A DNA stretch of 64,000 bases from Sesamum alatum (GCA_034509735.1 JACGWO010000011.1:15409866-15473865), one strand, 5' to 3'; shown: positions 1-11,889, counted from the stretch's first letter. Numbers and translations are program-made. Notes: generated by a model not told the origin, from the letters alone.

Positions 1-462
1 ATGATTTTATAATTTTTCGTATTTGTTATTATTATCTATTCCTAACTATTTACTTGAACTTCTTTTCATTTTATTTTATAATTATCTTTTATGTTTTCAT
101 ACAAATTAAATTATTTTTTATTAATTTTAAAAATTTTTAAAAAAAAACTTGGACTCAAATGTGCATTGAGAAGTTTCTTACATTTTTTATACAGAGGAGT
201 AATATAATTTGCTTCGATTGATTCTTCTATAATATTTTTTTATAAAAAAATTAAGGGCAAAATGGACAATTTCAAGCATTTGATTAAAATTACAAACCTC
301 AATGGGTATTTGTAATTTTTGTCAAGGGGTATTTAAAATTACAAACGGGGTATTTAAATTTTTTTGTTATTTGCTTCGATTGATTCCTCCCAAACACACG
401 ACACAACCCATGGAACATCAACTAAAGCCCAACATTGACGAGCAAAGTCACATATCAAGAAA
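1..462. other. AT-rich intergenic DNA, no gene
   Basis: No convincing coding sequence is seen. A short open frame at 302-511 has low-complexity composition and no recognisable domain. A motif around atttgcttcgattgattc occurs twice (about 207 and 368), so part of the stretch may be old repeat. The sequence just left of 463 continues right of 1376 after removal of the inserted element. Confidence 0.6.
453..462. repeat. Target-site duplication, left copy
   Basis: This is tatcaagaaa, repeated exactly at 1377-1386 on the other side of the inverted-repeat element. Its length fits a Mutator-like transposase. Confidence 0.85.
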
Positions 463-1376
463 GAGTAAAATTTATTTTGGTACCCGAGTTTTGTCAATAA
501 TGCTACTTTGATACATGAGTAATTACAAATGACTCAATTAGTACTCGAGTTTCACAACTAATGTCATTTTGAGACATGAGTAATTGCAAATGACTTAATT
601 AGTACCCGAGTTTCACCATTAATATCATTTTGGTACCCACTTCATATTTTTTATTTATTTTTCTATTATATTTTATATAATGCCCATTTACCCTTAGTAA
701 TATACCAAAAAAAATTTTGCATAAATTTCTATTGATAAATTTTTATTATGACCCATATTTGGTTATCAAAATTATTATATTTTAATTTTAATTAATACTA
801 TCTACTATCATTATCTCTCAATATATGTATTAAAAATATTATTATCAATTAACTTATGTTAATAGTCAAGTCACGGGGAATCAAAGTTTTCATCGTCAAA
901 GGTATTTTTTTCATTTCATCGAGATATTAAAATTTGATTGCAAAACTTAGATATAGAGTCAAAAGTTTCAATTTTAGTTTATAAATTTTCAAAAATTTAG
1001 AATGCAAATTTAACTTTTATATGGTTGCAATGCATTTTGACTTATTTTATAATATTGATAAATAAGTGAGTAGAAAAAATTAATGAAATATTATTATTTT
1101 GTTCACATTTTTTTAATACCTTTATTTTTTATTTATTATCTAAGGGTAAAATGGTCATTATATAAAAATAATAATAAATAAAATAAATAAAAAACATCAA
1201 CTGGGTACAAAATAATATTAATGGTGAAACTCGGGTACTAATTAAGTCATTTGTAATTACTCGTGTACCAAAGTAATATTAATATCATAACTCGGGTACT
1301 AATTGAGCCATTTGTAATTACTCATGTATCAAAATAACATTAATAAAAAACTCGGGTGTCAAAATAAATTTTACTC
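463..1376. mobile_element. MULE-type non-autonomous inverted-repeat element (914 bp)
   Basis: The ends are long inverted repeats of about 180 bp: the left end starts gagtaaaatttattttg and the right end finishes with its complement, caaaataaattttactc. Each arm contains two diverged copies of a unit of roughly 70 bp with the words acccgagtttcac and gagtaattacaaatgac. The 10-bp sequence tatcaagaaa is present exactly on both sides (453-462 and 1377-1386). A 9-11 bp duplication with long terminal repeats is the signature of Mutator-like insertion. The interior is AT-rich and has no transposase, so the element must have been moved in trans. Confidence 0.85.
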
Positions 1377-1386
1377 TATCAAGAAA
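1377..1386. repeat. Target-site duplication, right copy
   Basis: Exact copy of the 10-bp word at 453-462. Joining the flanks restores the pre-insertion site. Confidence 0.85.
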
Positions 1387-2661
1387 ATGTGTTCTTCATC
1401 AGCCACAAACCGGGCAGACCTCCGCAACCTCCACCCTTCGCCTTAGCAAATTCACACGCACAGGGGCCCTAAGAACTTCCAGCCACAAGTCCGATGGAGC
1501 CTGGACGGTTCAGTCATCGCACTTGCTCGTCTCAACTGCTCACGACCAGCCATAAGATATGCACTCTTCACATTAAATCACTAACTGTAATTAAGCTCAT
1601 TAGGTACATTCTGTCTGAAGGAAAAAGCCTTAAAGAGAAAAGGCCATGGTAGCCATCGATCTACCGACACCCGAATGTTACAACCATCACCAACTTTACA
1701 TCTATAGCCTGTATCTGTAATAAACCCTGCCGCCATGATACTACGCCATGTAGCCGAAGAACGATACCCAAGTGTAGCATTTTTATTTAATAATGATTCA
1801 TCAATATCTACTTTTTTTTTTTTTTTTTTTTTTTTTTTCCAATTATAATTAGAAAAAGTTAATTGAAATCGTGCATTTCTTGCCCTCTTTTTGGGGTGTG
1901 GAATATGGTCTTGAATTTTTTGCTTAATTAGTTTTGTATATTATATTTGTATTAAGATTCTTCAAATTTTAAGTTCTCCACTAATATTTTCTTCATCAAG
2001 TTTCATATATATTTATTTATTTTAAACCCTTATTGAATGATATGTATAGACTAAAAATTTTTTGTGATATTTTATCCACCAATTTGATTAATTTCATCGA
2101 TTTTAGTATTCAACGATGTTTATATATAATTCATATTAAGTTTTCGGCATCTCTTATTTTCTTATCATAAACTACATATATTTATATATATATATATATA
2201 ACTTTATATTGTAACTCATTAATTAATTCCTACGTTCAAAATTCTCTTAATTATGCTTTATACATTTTTATTGATTTTTCTCTCCAACTTGATTTTGATT
2301 TCACAGAAGTTATTTTTTATTTGGATACTTCTACCTTTATTTAGTGGCAAAGTAGAGTTTATTCATTGATATTCATTTAATTATTTTGTGCTTAGAATTA
2401 TTCAATTTCATCATACTTTTATGTCTTGTCATTAGCTTTGCCTTTTCTTTTCTTTTTTATATATGCTTTATTATTAATTTAATCATATTTACTCGAAAAA
2501 AAGCTCATGTATAGTATTATTTTATTAGAAATTTGTTAATTATATCATAAGATAAATATGATAGTATTTTTTATATAACTCGGGAGTCTAAATGTTCACG
2601 CCAACATTCACCTAAATTCTATTATCATGGATCGTTGCTAGACGGTCATCCATGGTAACGG
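1387..2661. other. Intergenic DNA with a GC-richer island
   Basis: The first 380 bases (to about 1760) are richer in G and C than the surroundings and continue the sequence left of the MITE, but no frame of useful length is open, so this may be a decayed gene or untranslated exon. After that the DNA is strongly AT-rich, with a T tract near 1808-1839 and a short TA run near 2179-2200. No gene is supported. Confidence 0.5.
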
Positions 2662-3562
2662 TAGGGGTGTAAACAGTCGAGCTCGAGCTCAAGCTCAAAC
2701 CTCGCAGAAAGCTCCATTTTTCAATAATTTATTATTGTTATTTATAAATATTACTATATTAATCATAAAACATTAAATATATGTTAATTATTAAACGTAA
2801 GTTATTTTTTAAAGTAGTTGATCTTATTATATAAAAAAATTAAATTGATGATAATTTAAATTTTGTATCATTCAACTATACAAAAAGAAAAGACGAATTT
2901 TTTAAACTAACGTACCAAATAGTGATCGATCTCATTATATATAAATAGAAAATAAAAATAATTAACATTGTTCAACTATCATTATTATTATTGTTATCTT
3001 TAGAATCACTAAAATTTGATATAAGTTTATGAGTAATAAATAGATTATTAGATTGCATACTATGTATTTTGGTGTAAATAATACACACTAATAGATATAA
3101 AAAAAATTATAAGTTAATTGTTAGGACATGTAAATTTAAAAAAGTATAAGAGATTATAAATGAACATTGAATATAACATAAAATTTATATGCGTCATATT
3201 AAATAATTATTTACAACAAAAGAAAATAAAAACTTACTAAATTGTTGATTAAGCTAGATTTTGTATAGAGATTATATATAAATTAAAGTACCATATTTCA
3301 TTATTATCTAAAATTATAATATATGATATTGATTATTAACTATAATATAGGGTTAATTTTTGAATATAAAGTTGGTATAGTATATATTGAATATGAGTTA
3401 AGTATGTAAAAATCTTAAAAATAAAATAAAAAATCTATATATAAAAAATAAAAAAATCTAGCAAGCTTATGAACATAATATTATGAGCTCGAAAAATTCG
3501 AGCTCAAGTCAACCTCGAAATCGAGCACTTAGCGAGCCGGCTCGACTCATTTGCCACCCCTA
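2662..3562. mobile_element. hAT-like non-autonomous element
   Basis: The left end reads taggggtgtaaa followed by a gagctcgagctc-rich stretch. The right end, reverse-complemented, reads ctaggggtggcaaatgagtc followed by cgagccggctcg. Short TAGGGGTG ends with GAGCTCGA-rich subterminal repeats are typical of plant hAT non-autonomous elements. The roughly 800-bp interior is AT-rich and non-coding. I could not find a convincing 8-bp target duplication, so the exact boundaries are uncertain. Confidence 0.6.
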
Positions 3563-4193
3563 GTAGTTGACATGCATTTTTAATTAATGGTTAATTAGAA
3601 GTAATTAATTAGATTAGATTTAATTAGTCAATTGTGCTGGACGGAAGCCCAACTCTTAGTTGATGGTGAATCTAAAGAGTCACACACAAATCACTGTGAA
3701 AGTAGTTGAATTAATTTGAAATTAATTTTAGAAAGAATGAATAAGTTCAATTCAAGAAGAATATAAACGATTGGATCATTTATTTGGGACAGTTCATTTG
3801 ATGGATGCCCAAGATTTAATTAATTGGATTAATTAAATTTGTGCTTATCATTTTTTAAAATTAATTGAATTAATTTAAAGAGCTTGGTGTAATTAATTAA
3901 TTAATTAAATTAATTTGATTAAACAAGCTTGTTTCATTACTTAAAGCCCAAACTCAAACATTAAGTTCAAATTGAGGAGGAGAAAGAGTTAAGATGGTAA
4001 CGATATCAATCGGTCAAATAGTGTACTAAATATTCATTAGCGGTGCGCTAAATGAATAAAGTAAAACATCTATAAATTAATAATGTCAGGACAACATAAT
4101 TTTATCAATTTAAAAAGGTATTAATTAATTAATAAATTAATAATTTATAACTTAAAGGAATTTTTTCTGATTCAACAAACCTATATTATTATT
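3563..4193. other. AT-rich DNA, possible retrotransposon LTR remnant
   Basis: The stretch is built from repeated attaatta and aattaattt words and contains a less AT-rich core (about 3640-3790). Its texture resembles a decayed LTR, but no partner copy, primer site or coding domain is present in the window, so that is only an impression. Confidence 0.3.
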
Positions 4194-4511
4194 ATTTTTT
4201 GGTAGAATGCAAATTTCATTAAACGTAAATGGAGATTTACAAATACAACAATATCCCTCAAACAAACAAAGGGCCTCTAATGCGGACCAAGGTATATGTC
4301 ACAATCTTTATAAAGCTCTCATTTGCAGTGAATCAATAAAATTCATGGAGAGGATTCGACATCGAATTTGCTCCAAGATCACAGGTGCTAAATCTTTCGG
4401 ATCCATGCGCTGACCCTCATAGCATTGCTGATTCTGCTCACGCCAAATGTGGTAGACGACGGCAACCAGTAGTGCTCTGTAGGAATAATTCACAACATGC
4501 CTCATTCGCAA
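4194..4511 (-). pseudogene. LINE ORF2 tail fragment (zf-RVT region)
   Basis: Minus-strand translation of 4308-4511 gives 67 residues with the motif YHIWREQNQQCYEG. This is the conserved HIWxERNxRxF segment that closes the zinc-binding reverse-transcriptase tail (zf-RVT) of plant LINE ORF2 proteins. The T run just left of 4200 would be the poly(A) tail read from the other strand. The endonuclease and polymerase domains are absent, so this is a severely 5'-truncated insertion. Confidence 0.65.
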
Positions 4512-4701
4512 GTGGATCGATGCCCACCTAATAGCTCAAGTCCATTCCCGGAAGGGCTAGGGAAACAAGACTTGATTCTATATGATTCTCATGCACCTAA
4601 TAGCATAGTTACATTAGAAGAACAAGTGAGAATGCGTCTCCATTACCTGACGATCACATAATAGGGGAATTTAAATAAATAATACAAAAAAAAAATTACC
4701 G

Positions 4702-5044
4702 AAATGGGGTATATTTTACCCCATTTAAATTTTTAGGCGAAGCCGGGGTGGTTGATCCCGGCTTCAAGCTTGTAATCAGACAGGCACAGAAGCCGAGGTC
4801 AACCACCCCGGCTTCTGTGCCTGCTGAAGTCGGGGTCAATTACCCCGGCTTCAGCAGGTAGATGGGACGCAGCATCATGCTGCGTCCCATGTGCTGTTGC
4901 TGCTTTTGCAAATGCAAAAGCAGCTCGGCTTTTGCATGCATGCAAAAGCTGCATGGGGACGCGTGCACTGCCAGCATGCGTCCCTTCAATCTTGTCCTGT
5001 ATGCATTATTTCTGCAAAGAAACCGGTGTTTATAACATCGGTTT
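4702..5044. repeat. Cluster of nine consecutive hairpins
   Basis: Nine short inverted repeats follow one another with almost no spacer. Arms: 4702-4711/4717-4726 (10 bp); 4739-4747/4757-4765 (9); 4782-4795/4809-4822 (14, perfect); 4820-4835/4843-4858 (15 of 16); 4862-4875/4877-4890 (14, one-base loop); 4899-4910/4913-4924 (12); 4928-4949 (22-bp perfect palindrome); 4956-4966/4974-4984 (10 of 11); 5020-5028/5036-5044 (8 of 9). Hairpins two to four share the word gaagccgggg, and the fifth and eighth share gggacgc. The cluster lies just upstream of the MULE transposase start, so it is probably the element's subterminal region. Confidence 0.9.
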
Positions 5045-5270
5045 TTTTGTATATAAATACCTCCTTCTGCATTTCACATTTGCAATTCAAACTGCACACC
5101 CGATCAATTTTTTTCTCTTTCCTTTCTCCTTCAATTTTGGTGGAAAAGGTGCACGAAAATCTCTACAATTCTTGCACGTTCGAAAACATAAGTAAGTTAT
5201 CTTTATTGATACTGATTATATTTATGCACTTATTTGTATTCGTTGTGACGTTTTTTTTTTTTTTGAAGAC

Positions 5271-7966
5271 ATGGCAGATGAAAATAATATTATGATTGTT
5301 ATATTTTATGGAGGTCAACGAATTGATTCATATGATTGCGTCAGATATGATCGTCCTGAAGTTGGATTTAAACGAATATGTCGTAGTACTACATTTGTTG
5401 AACTCGAGTCAATTTTATTTGAAGTACTTGGCCTCCGTAGGGGTGAGTTTAAGTTACAGATATTTTTTAAATACACAACATGTAATGCTGGTCGATGGCG
5501 AGAGACGGTATTACATATTAAGAATGACGGAGATTTGCAGTATTTTTTCGATCCGGTATATGGCTATTCGACCGTTGGTATTTTTGTTGAAGCAGAAACA
5601 GTGATTGAAAATATTGTAACTGATGACCCGTTTGTTGGTGATTGGGGAACCTACATGTCTATGTTAACACAAGATTCAGCACAATTGCCAGCAATTACTC
5701 AAGCGATGGGCAGGGTTGGGATTAATGAAGATTTTGCAGGTCCATCAACATACAATGTTGGGATTAATGAAGATTTTGCAGGTCCATCAACATACAATGT
5801 TGGGATTAATGAAGATTTTGCGGGTTCATCTACATATAACGATGAAGAGAATTATGATATGAACATCGAGCCAGAAGCGATAGTTTCTTAAATAATGATC
5901 CAGTAAACTCAGAACCAGATGAGGTTGAAATGGAGGGTGAAAATGATGGTATTCTTGAAAATAATGATGAAGTCAACATCCCCGTTATGTTGGAAGTCCT
6001 CGGAGGTGATATGAATGAGTCCAGTGGTCAACAACAACAGGCATTTGACTTGAACATGCCCGCAACATCGGAGCCACCTTCTCTATATCCTGTTATTCCC
6101 TTTTTCAATACAACACATCCGGAGGTGCCTTTCGATTCCGTCGATATACCTACTGGTCGTTGGGGTAATTTTTACGACTCAAAACACTGGAGAGCTGGAA
6201 AGTGGAATGGTTTTCAAGACTAAAGAACACTTAATTGCAAGTGTACAAGATTTCTCGGTGCGCTTTGCAAGACGAGAATTCCGTGTTCTAGAGAGTAAAC
6301 CAAAACTGTGGAAGGTGATATGTAAATACGATGAAGAAACTGGCTGCCCTTGGATGCTAAGAGGAATACTAAAGGCTAGCATGAGATTATTTATGATTAC
6401 GAAGTATGCGGGACCACATACATGCCTAATGAATGAGATTTCTGTGGATCATCGAAATTTGGGAAAGAGTTGGATTGCAACACATTTGTTGGGTATGGTT
6501 CGGCAAGACCCAGCATATGATATCAAATATGTCCAACAGAATGTTAAAGATCGGTTTGGTTTTGAAATCTCTTATCATAAGGCTTGGCATGCTTTGAAGG
6601 CCGCAAGAGAACAAGTGTATGGGACGTGGGAGAGCTCCGTGCAGAAGTTGCCTATGTACATGGCTGCATTGCAGAAATGGAACCCTGGAACGGTCGTTGA
6701 GTGGTTGCATATGGATACCGACAGGCCTGGGGTAAAGATGTTGAACTATGTATTTTGGGCTTTCAGGCCGATTCTTGAGAGATTTCGTTATTGTCGTCGG
6801 GTTATAAGTGTAGATGGGACCCATCTGTACACAAAGTACAGACATAAGTTGTTGATGGCAGTAACGTTGATGCAAATCAACAGGTCCTCCGTTGGCATAT
6901 GCACTCGTTGATAAAGAATCATTGCCATCGTGGCGATGGTTCTTACAGATTTTCCAAACATCTACTCCGTGGCGATGAGGAAAAAATTTGTCTAATTTCA
7001 GATCGACATAGCGGATTGATCAGTGCCATTAATTATGTTCCAGCTTTCAAATTTCCTCGTGGGTGCATAGATTCTGTTTACGGCACGTCTGTTCAAACTT
7101 TAATAAAAGATTCAACAACATCCAGTTGAAGGATCTTTGCTGGAAAGCCGGTGCAGAGCAAACTACTCGGAAAATTGAAAGAGTCATGGAGGAAATGAAG
7201 GGCTTGAAATGAGGAGGCATTTAATTGGTTGGAAGCCATCGACAAGTCCTCAATGGACACTATCCCATGATGGTGGTTGGCGAACATGTACCTTACGACA
7301 AATATGTCTGTATTAATGGAGTCCTTAAGGAGCCAAGACGCCTACCAATCACGGCAATTGTGCAAGTAACGTTCACAAGGTCTGTAAAATACTTTTTGGA
7401 GCGCACCACTCGAGGCCACAGAATGATGAATGCAAACCAACCGTTCGCTGATTTATGCTTTCAAGCTGTTTGAGTCTCGACAAAGAGAGGTCGTGCTTCA
7501 CATTGTACAAAAATTTGACTACAGACAGCAATCTGCCTCCGTAGTGACAGTAAGCTTGACGGGTCAAGGTTCCCATACGTATGTGGTCAAATTGAAGATC
7601 ATCAGTGTTCGTGTGGGAAATGGGGTAATGACGGAAATTCCATGTTCTCATGCAATCCAGGCGTCCCGGCATTTTGGTGTAAATCTTCAAACTTTATCCT
7701 CGCGTATTATAGCACTCAAGCATACAATCAGACGTATCAGGGGAGGTTTGAGCCGTTATGGGTGAAGAGTATTGGGATCCAGTCAATTTTATACTTGTGC
7801 ATTAGACCCAACCGTTACGATCAAGGCGAGGTCCCCGGTAGACAAGTCACCACTCACATCCAAAATGAAATGGATAGACCACAAGTCCGTGCACGACAAC
7901 AATATCGTTCACCACAGCCGAGCCATAGTATATTTCATTTTTCGTTATTGTCTTGTACAAATTGCT
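5271..7966 (+). pseudogene. MuDR/MULE transposase, frameshifted
   Basis: The reading starts at 5271 with a PB1-like N-terminal region (about 90 residues) and moves through several frames: 5271-5891, 5930-6223, 6207-6911, 6899-7129 and 7225-7966. In order it shows a MuDR DNA-binding region around FKTKEHLIASVQDFSVRFAR with the C..C..H spacing of its zinc motif (CPWML, PHTC). The MULE catalytic core follows, with the first aspartate in VISVDGTHLYTKY and the second in LISDRHSGL, then a SWIM-type IPCSHA segment. At least four frame breaks and in-frame stops prevent a full product as written. The frame breaks are consistent either with decay or with assembly indels. Between residues 149 and 190 there are three 14-residue tandem copies. 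Confidence 0.85.
5715..5840 (+). repeat. Three 42-bp tandem repeats inside the transposase ORF
   Basis: Copies lie at 5715-5756, 5757-5798 and 5799-5840 and each encodes VGINEDFAGPSTYN, with P to S in the third. The repeat keeps the frame and lies in the acidic linker between the N-terminal domain and the zinc domain. Confidence 0.9.
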
Positions 7967-8059
7967 AAGGTCTTATGTATAATAAATGAACAAATTCAAC
8001 AACGTGTGTTTAATATATTCATAGATATGTCATACATCATAGAAATTACTACATCTAAA

Positions 8060-10100
8060 AATGACCTCCAGTGCCCACAATGTGGTCGTTCGTCTATTTC
8101 GACGAGGCCGATCATCTTGTCTTTGGGAACTCTTCAGGTGTGCTTAATTCTTGAAAAGGCACCGGAGATATCCCCCAGGTAGATGACGCCGAACCTCTGG
8201 AGTAAGTTGGTGTGCAAAAGTCTACACCATAATCAATAGACGAAGTGCCAGCCACATTCGAGGCATGTCTGTAGAAGGACCGGTTTGTGGATATGAAGTG
8301 GAGGGACCTGCTTTGGTGATATGATGTTAGAAGGACCTGCCTCATCGGGTTGCATGCACGTAGGGTCCTCTTCCAACAGCAGGATAACGTGAACGTGTAA
8401 AAATTCAAAATTTCACAAATTCCCTTCTCGCAAGTCTCGTCCGCTGATGATCTGGTCCCACTGAATTAGATTCAATCAACAATTGTTCGAGTTTTGTCTG
8501 AACTGTAACATATATGAAATATAATCAGTACATATATGAAATAAAAAGTCATCAACAAAATAAACACAAGTTATGCTTACCACATATTCCCAGTCACTCG
8601 GATTTGCTGGTTGAATATCCGGGTGTAATGGCCCCTGGGGTACTGTATGATATCTGCAAACGGGTAAATTTGATTGTACCAGTTCATATAATCTGGCACT
8701 GTGGAAACGCCACGATTCCGATCGAAGGTTTCTCTACCCGTAGTGCTTCCAAGCTCATTCCACTGAGCAAACATAAATCTCGATGGAACCATGCCCAATC
8801 TGTGTCCTGACGTCCCCGTCGATCGAATGTGTGTAAGCGTCTTTCACTTACTAGGGATTCGGCGGGAATGTTCTGGACCCATTTCAAACTGACGGAGCAC
8901 CCGTTCTGGGTGATGCATTCTCCAACAACTAGCGTAATGTATCAATGGACATGTTATGTTCCATGGAGGCGAAAAGCATACCAGGGTATAGCATTGACTT
9001 CCGGTATGTTCCCCTTATATGGTGACCAGACAAAACTGCATCATTTAAAACCACTTCATTAAGATACTCATAATATGTATTCAAATTATCAATACTAACA
9101 ATGCCCATAATTGATTGATACCTCATTTTCTTGCATCCGTCAAACATATCCCGAATGATACGCAACGCATTGTGTGCTGTATGCGTCCGGGAAACATGAC
9201 ACGACCACCTACAAAATGGACAAATACAAAGCAATATGTGACAAAATATCAAGTTATACAATACATATACGTAAAATAACAGTATACCTTGCGGCAAGTG
9301 GAGGCATCGTAGGTAGAACGTTTTCATCATCAATTATTTGCGGGCGTAAATCTATAATCTCTGTACTAGAGCCGAATTGGCGCCTTATAGTGGTAATATG
9401 AGCCCAGCCCATATTTGAGCAACTGCATAGCCCCACCTATATTTGCTTTCCTTTTTGCGATGCTGTACACAACTCCTTGTACAATATATGCCAACACCGC
9501 TGTACCCCAACTTGACACTGTACCACTTCATGGATGTCCTCCATTATGTCGCAAATACAACAACGACCACCGAGTTACCATTAGGATCGGGAAAGAACAT
9601 ACCACCAACGAGACATAAGCACATACTCGTGCCTCTTGCAGCACTTCCTCCAAAGGGCTGTCGTCATCACACGTGGTTGGCCATTCAACCAGTTATGCAA
9701 GACTGGTAGATTTAGCCGGGAGCCCTTAAATGCAATCAGCCGCCGGAATAAATCCTAAACATCTCAGCGCAGTATTGTTGCCATTCGTGCAAGTACTTCG
9801 TCTTGTATCTACTCCTGTGATTAGAGGCCCCTCAATCGGCAGGGTCCACAAAATGGCAATATCCTGTAGTGTAATAGTCGCCTCACCAACGGGAAATGGA
9901 AAGTATGGGTCTCGGGTCTCCATCTTTCCACTAACCGGTGATAAGTGTGTTGGTAAATCTCAATTATGACCACAGCGCATTAACACCTAATAAACCCATA
10001 TTTGTGTAATACTTGTAATACTCGAATATGACGTGGACCAGTTGGAGAAACCCGAAAAAATGAAATATCACCACGCCTTACATTTAAAATGTGTCCGGCT
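8060..10100 (-). pseudogene. Plant mobile domain (PMD, MAIN-like) gene, decayed
   Basis: Minus-strand pieces fall in PMD order. They include YYTNMGLLGVNAL (about 10000); PYFPFPVGEATITLQDIAIL with LPIEGPLITGVD (9923-9726); a stretch reading GGMFFPDPNGNSV (about 9600); PQIIDDENVLPTMPPLAARY (9436-9254); and DRRGRQDTDWAWFHR (about 8820). A basic C-terminal tail, PRRNRR, is near 8100. The FPVGEATITLQD and LP.EG motifs define the PMD family (MAIN, MAIL1 and their transposon relatives). Numerous stops and frame changes mean no intact protein as written. It is antisense to the adjacent transposase. Cellular PMD proteins are nuclear and linked to transposon silencing, but nothing here shows activity of this copy. 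Confidence 0.8.
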
Positions 10101-10190
10101 CTTCTGCACACATCTTCAGAACGATGTTTACTATGCCCGTACAGCACACTACTATCGGCGTGGACCCAAAAGTGCCATATTATATTTTAG

Positions 10191-11108
10191 AATGACGACA
10201 AGTGGGAAATATATATTATTTTTATCAGTTATTATTCTATTTTCTAATTTATATTTTGGAATTTACTAAATTAATTCTAAATATAAATAGTTAAATTAAT
10301 TGATATTTTATATAATATTTCGTCATCAAATCAAACGGTCGACACGTGTCAAATTGAGGTGTTTCCGGCCAATCAAATCAAGACAAATATTTTTTCATCA
10401 TTATCTCTTCAAAAAGAAATACAAAAATAAAGAGATAATATTGAAATTGACCAATCATGTCTTCCCAAATATTTAAGGTATTTATCTCTTTAAGTTAAAA
10501 TAAAGGGATAATACAAAATAAGTGTTTCAAGTTCACCACAACTCTACCTCTTTGATAGCTATATAAAGGGTCATGGGAACTCATTCAAGACACACACACA
10601 CACACACATACAAGCAAGAGAGCATTCAAGAAGTCTCGAAATCCTCTCAAGCAAATCAAGGAAGATCCACGGCGTTCTAGCAAGATTCAAGCGTTCGTCG
10701 CGGAAATCGTCCAAAGTCAGCGTTTTGATTCGACAAAAGTCTGAAGACCGGCGAATTAAAGTTATCAAGACAGAAGTTCCAATTTGGCGAAGATCAAAGT
10801 ATTCAAAATCCACCAAGAACATCCAAATTCAAAGTCAATATCGTCAAGTTTATAGCGTTTGATCCGGGAACAAGTCAACCGACCTCCGAATTAACGTTAT
10901 TCAAAGTCAAAGTCAACGTCAAAGGAGATCAAACGTCACAGTTTCACCTCCGAAGTTGTCGAAGTCAAAAGATCACCGTTCTTGAAGAGAAGAATCAGAG
11001 TTTTCAAGTAGAGATTTCGCACCCACAAAATACTCAATTCAATTCAAGAATTTATTTGTAATATTTTCGTAATTTCGTTAAATTCAGGAACACGAAAATT
11101 TGTTTACA
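10191..11108 (+). repeat. 5' LTR, left-truncated
   Basis: Colinear with 19200-20118. The right LTR begins about 29 bases earlier with tgtagacaaattaattttgc; those bases are missing here and replaced by unrelated sequence, so the left terminus was lost. It ends in ttgtttaca, keeping the terminal CA. Differences from the right LTR are mostly single-base insertions or deletions. It contains a CA microsatellite at about 10589-10608. Confidence 0.9.
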
Positions 11109-11112
11109 AATT

Positions 11113-11130
11113 TGGCACGCCCGGTGGGAC
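11113..11130 (+). promoter_or_regulatory. Retrotransposon primer-binding site
   Basis: The sequence tggcacgcccggtgggac starts four bases after the LTR end. Its complement ends in the CCA of a tRNA 3' end. The motif is usual in Tat-lineage Gypsy elements. Which tRNA (arginine type is my guess) was not determined. Confidence 0.75.
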
Positions 11131-11179
11131 CCGCTCTACCTCTCATCTCTTCCCTTCAACGAAGTCTGAAGTATTTTCA

Positions 11180-11629
11180 ATGGACACTCAAGGAAAAGCC
11201 ATGAAGACGATGAATTCTAAACTCGCCACATCAAAAGTCTTTCGAGTTCAAGCAGCAAGAGTCTCGTGTTTACTACGAGGAGCATGTCGAAGATATTTAA
11301 AGGAATCTTCCCAGATGACTCCTCCAATTGAATCCGCTCAAAAGGACATATTTGTGCCTAACCACGCAAGTGAGACGACGAAGACAAATCTCCTCCGTCC
11401 TCTCCTCGCCTCCGAGTCCAGCTACTCCTTCGCAACGAATGTGGCCCCAGTTATGGTGACGAATGCCACAACCTTAGAAGAGCAAATTGCAAATCTGACA
11501 AGAGCTATCGAGGGACTCGCCAAGCATGTCCAAGAGCAAGATGCCCAAATCGCTAGGTTAATCAACAAGCCGGACAATGTTGAGACAAGCCATACTCGGG
11601 AAAGCAAGCCGAGGCTCACGATGAAGTAG
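11180..11629 (+). pseudogene. Gypsy gag, N-terminal part
   Basis: This 149-residue frame begins just after the primer site and contains EEQIANLTRAIEGLAKHVQE, the heptad segment near the N terminus of Tat-type gag proteins. The expected capsid core and zinc knuckle do not follow in frame: the next 300 bases are open only in pieces (about 11640-11900). The gag is therefore truncated or frameshifted. Confidence 0.7.
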
Positions 11630-11889
11630 AGATATCCACAAAGGAGAACTACGCGAGAAAGATGAACCCGCAAAGGGGCTTCAAGTCTCATTCCAATGGA
11701 TGATCCCTGTGGACCAATTGAAAGAATTCATCGAAGGGACCATTTAGGAGCAAGATTGCTTTGTGCTTCAAAGACAAAGTTATGCAGTTAGCCCGCCAAG
11801 GTAAGATCTCTCTTGAAAGAAGATACCGCAGCAGCAAATGTGGCCTCGGTCAAGTGTGGTAGTGATTCACCGGGTTCTCGCCAGTTGGT

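Larger units (their letters stand above)
4690..10190. mobile_element. Degenerate MULE carrying a PMD gene (MULE I)
   Basis: The parts are an upstream hairpin cluster, a MuDR-type transposase on the plus strand and a plant mobile domain gene on the minus strand, arranged tail to tail with a short gap (about 7966-8060). Association of PMD genes with Mutator-like elements has been described in plants. I do not see a matching right terminal repeat: the PMD gene runs almost to 10190, where a retrotransposon LTR begins abruptly. The right end is therefore probably lost. The left boundary is placed by the first hairpin and is approximate. Confidence 0.6.

Noticed and set aside
4891..5295. 134-residue ORF across the hairpin cluster
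   Set aside because: It spans palindromes and a T run and ends inside the transposase start region; composition is not coding.
6426..6875. 149-residue minus-strand ORF over the MULE transposase
   Set aside because: It is the complement of conserved transposase codons, with no family resemblance of its own.
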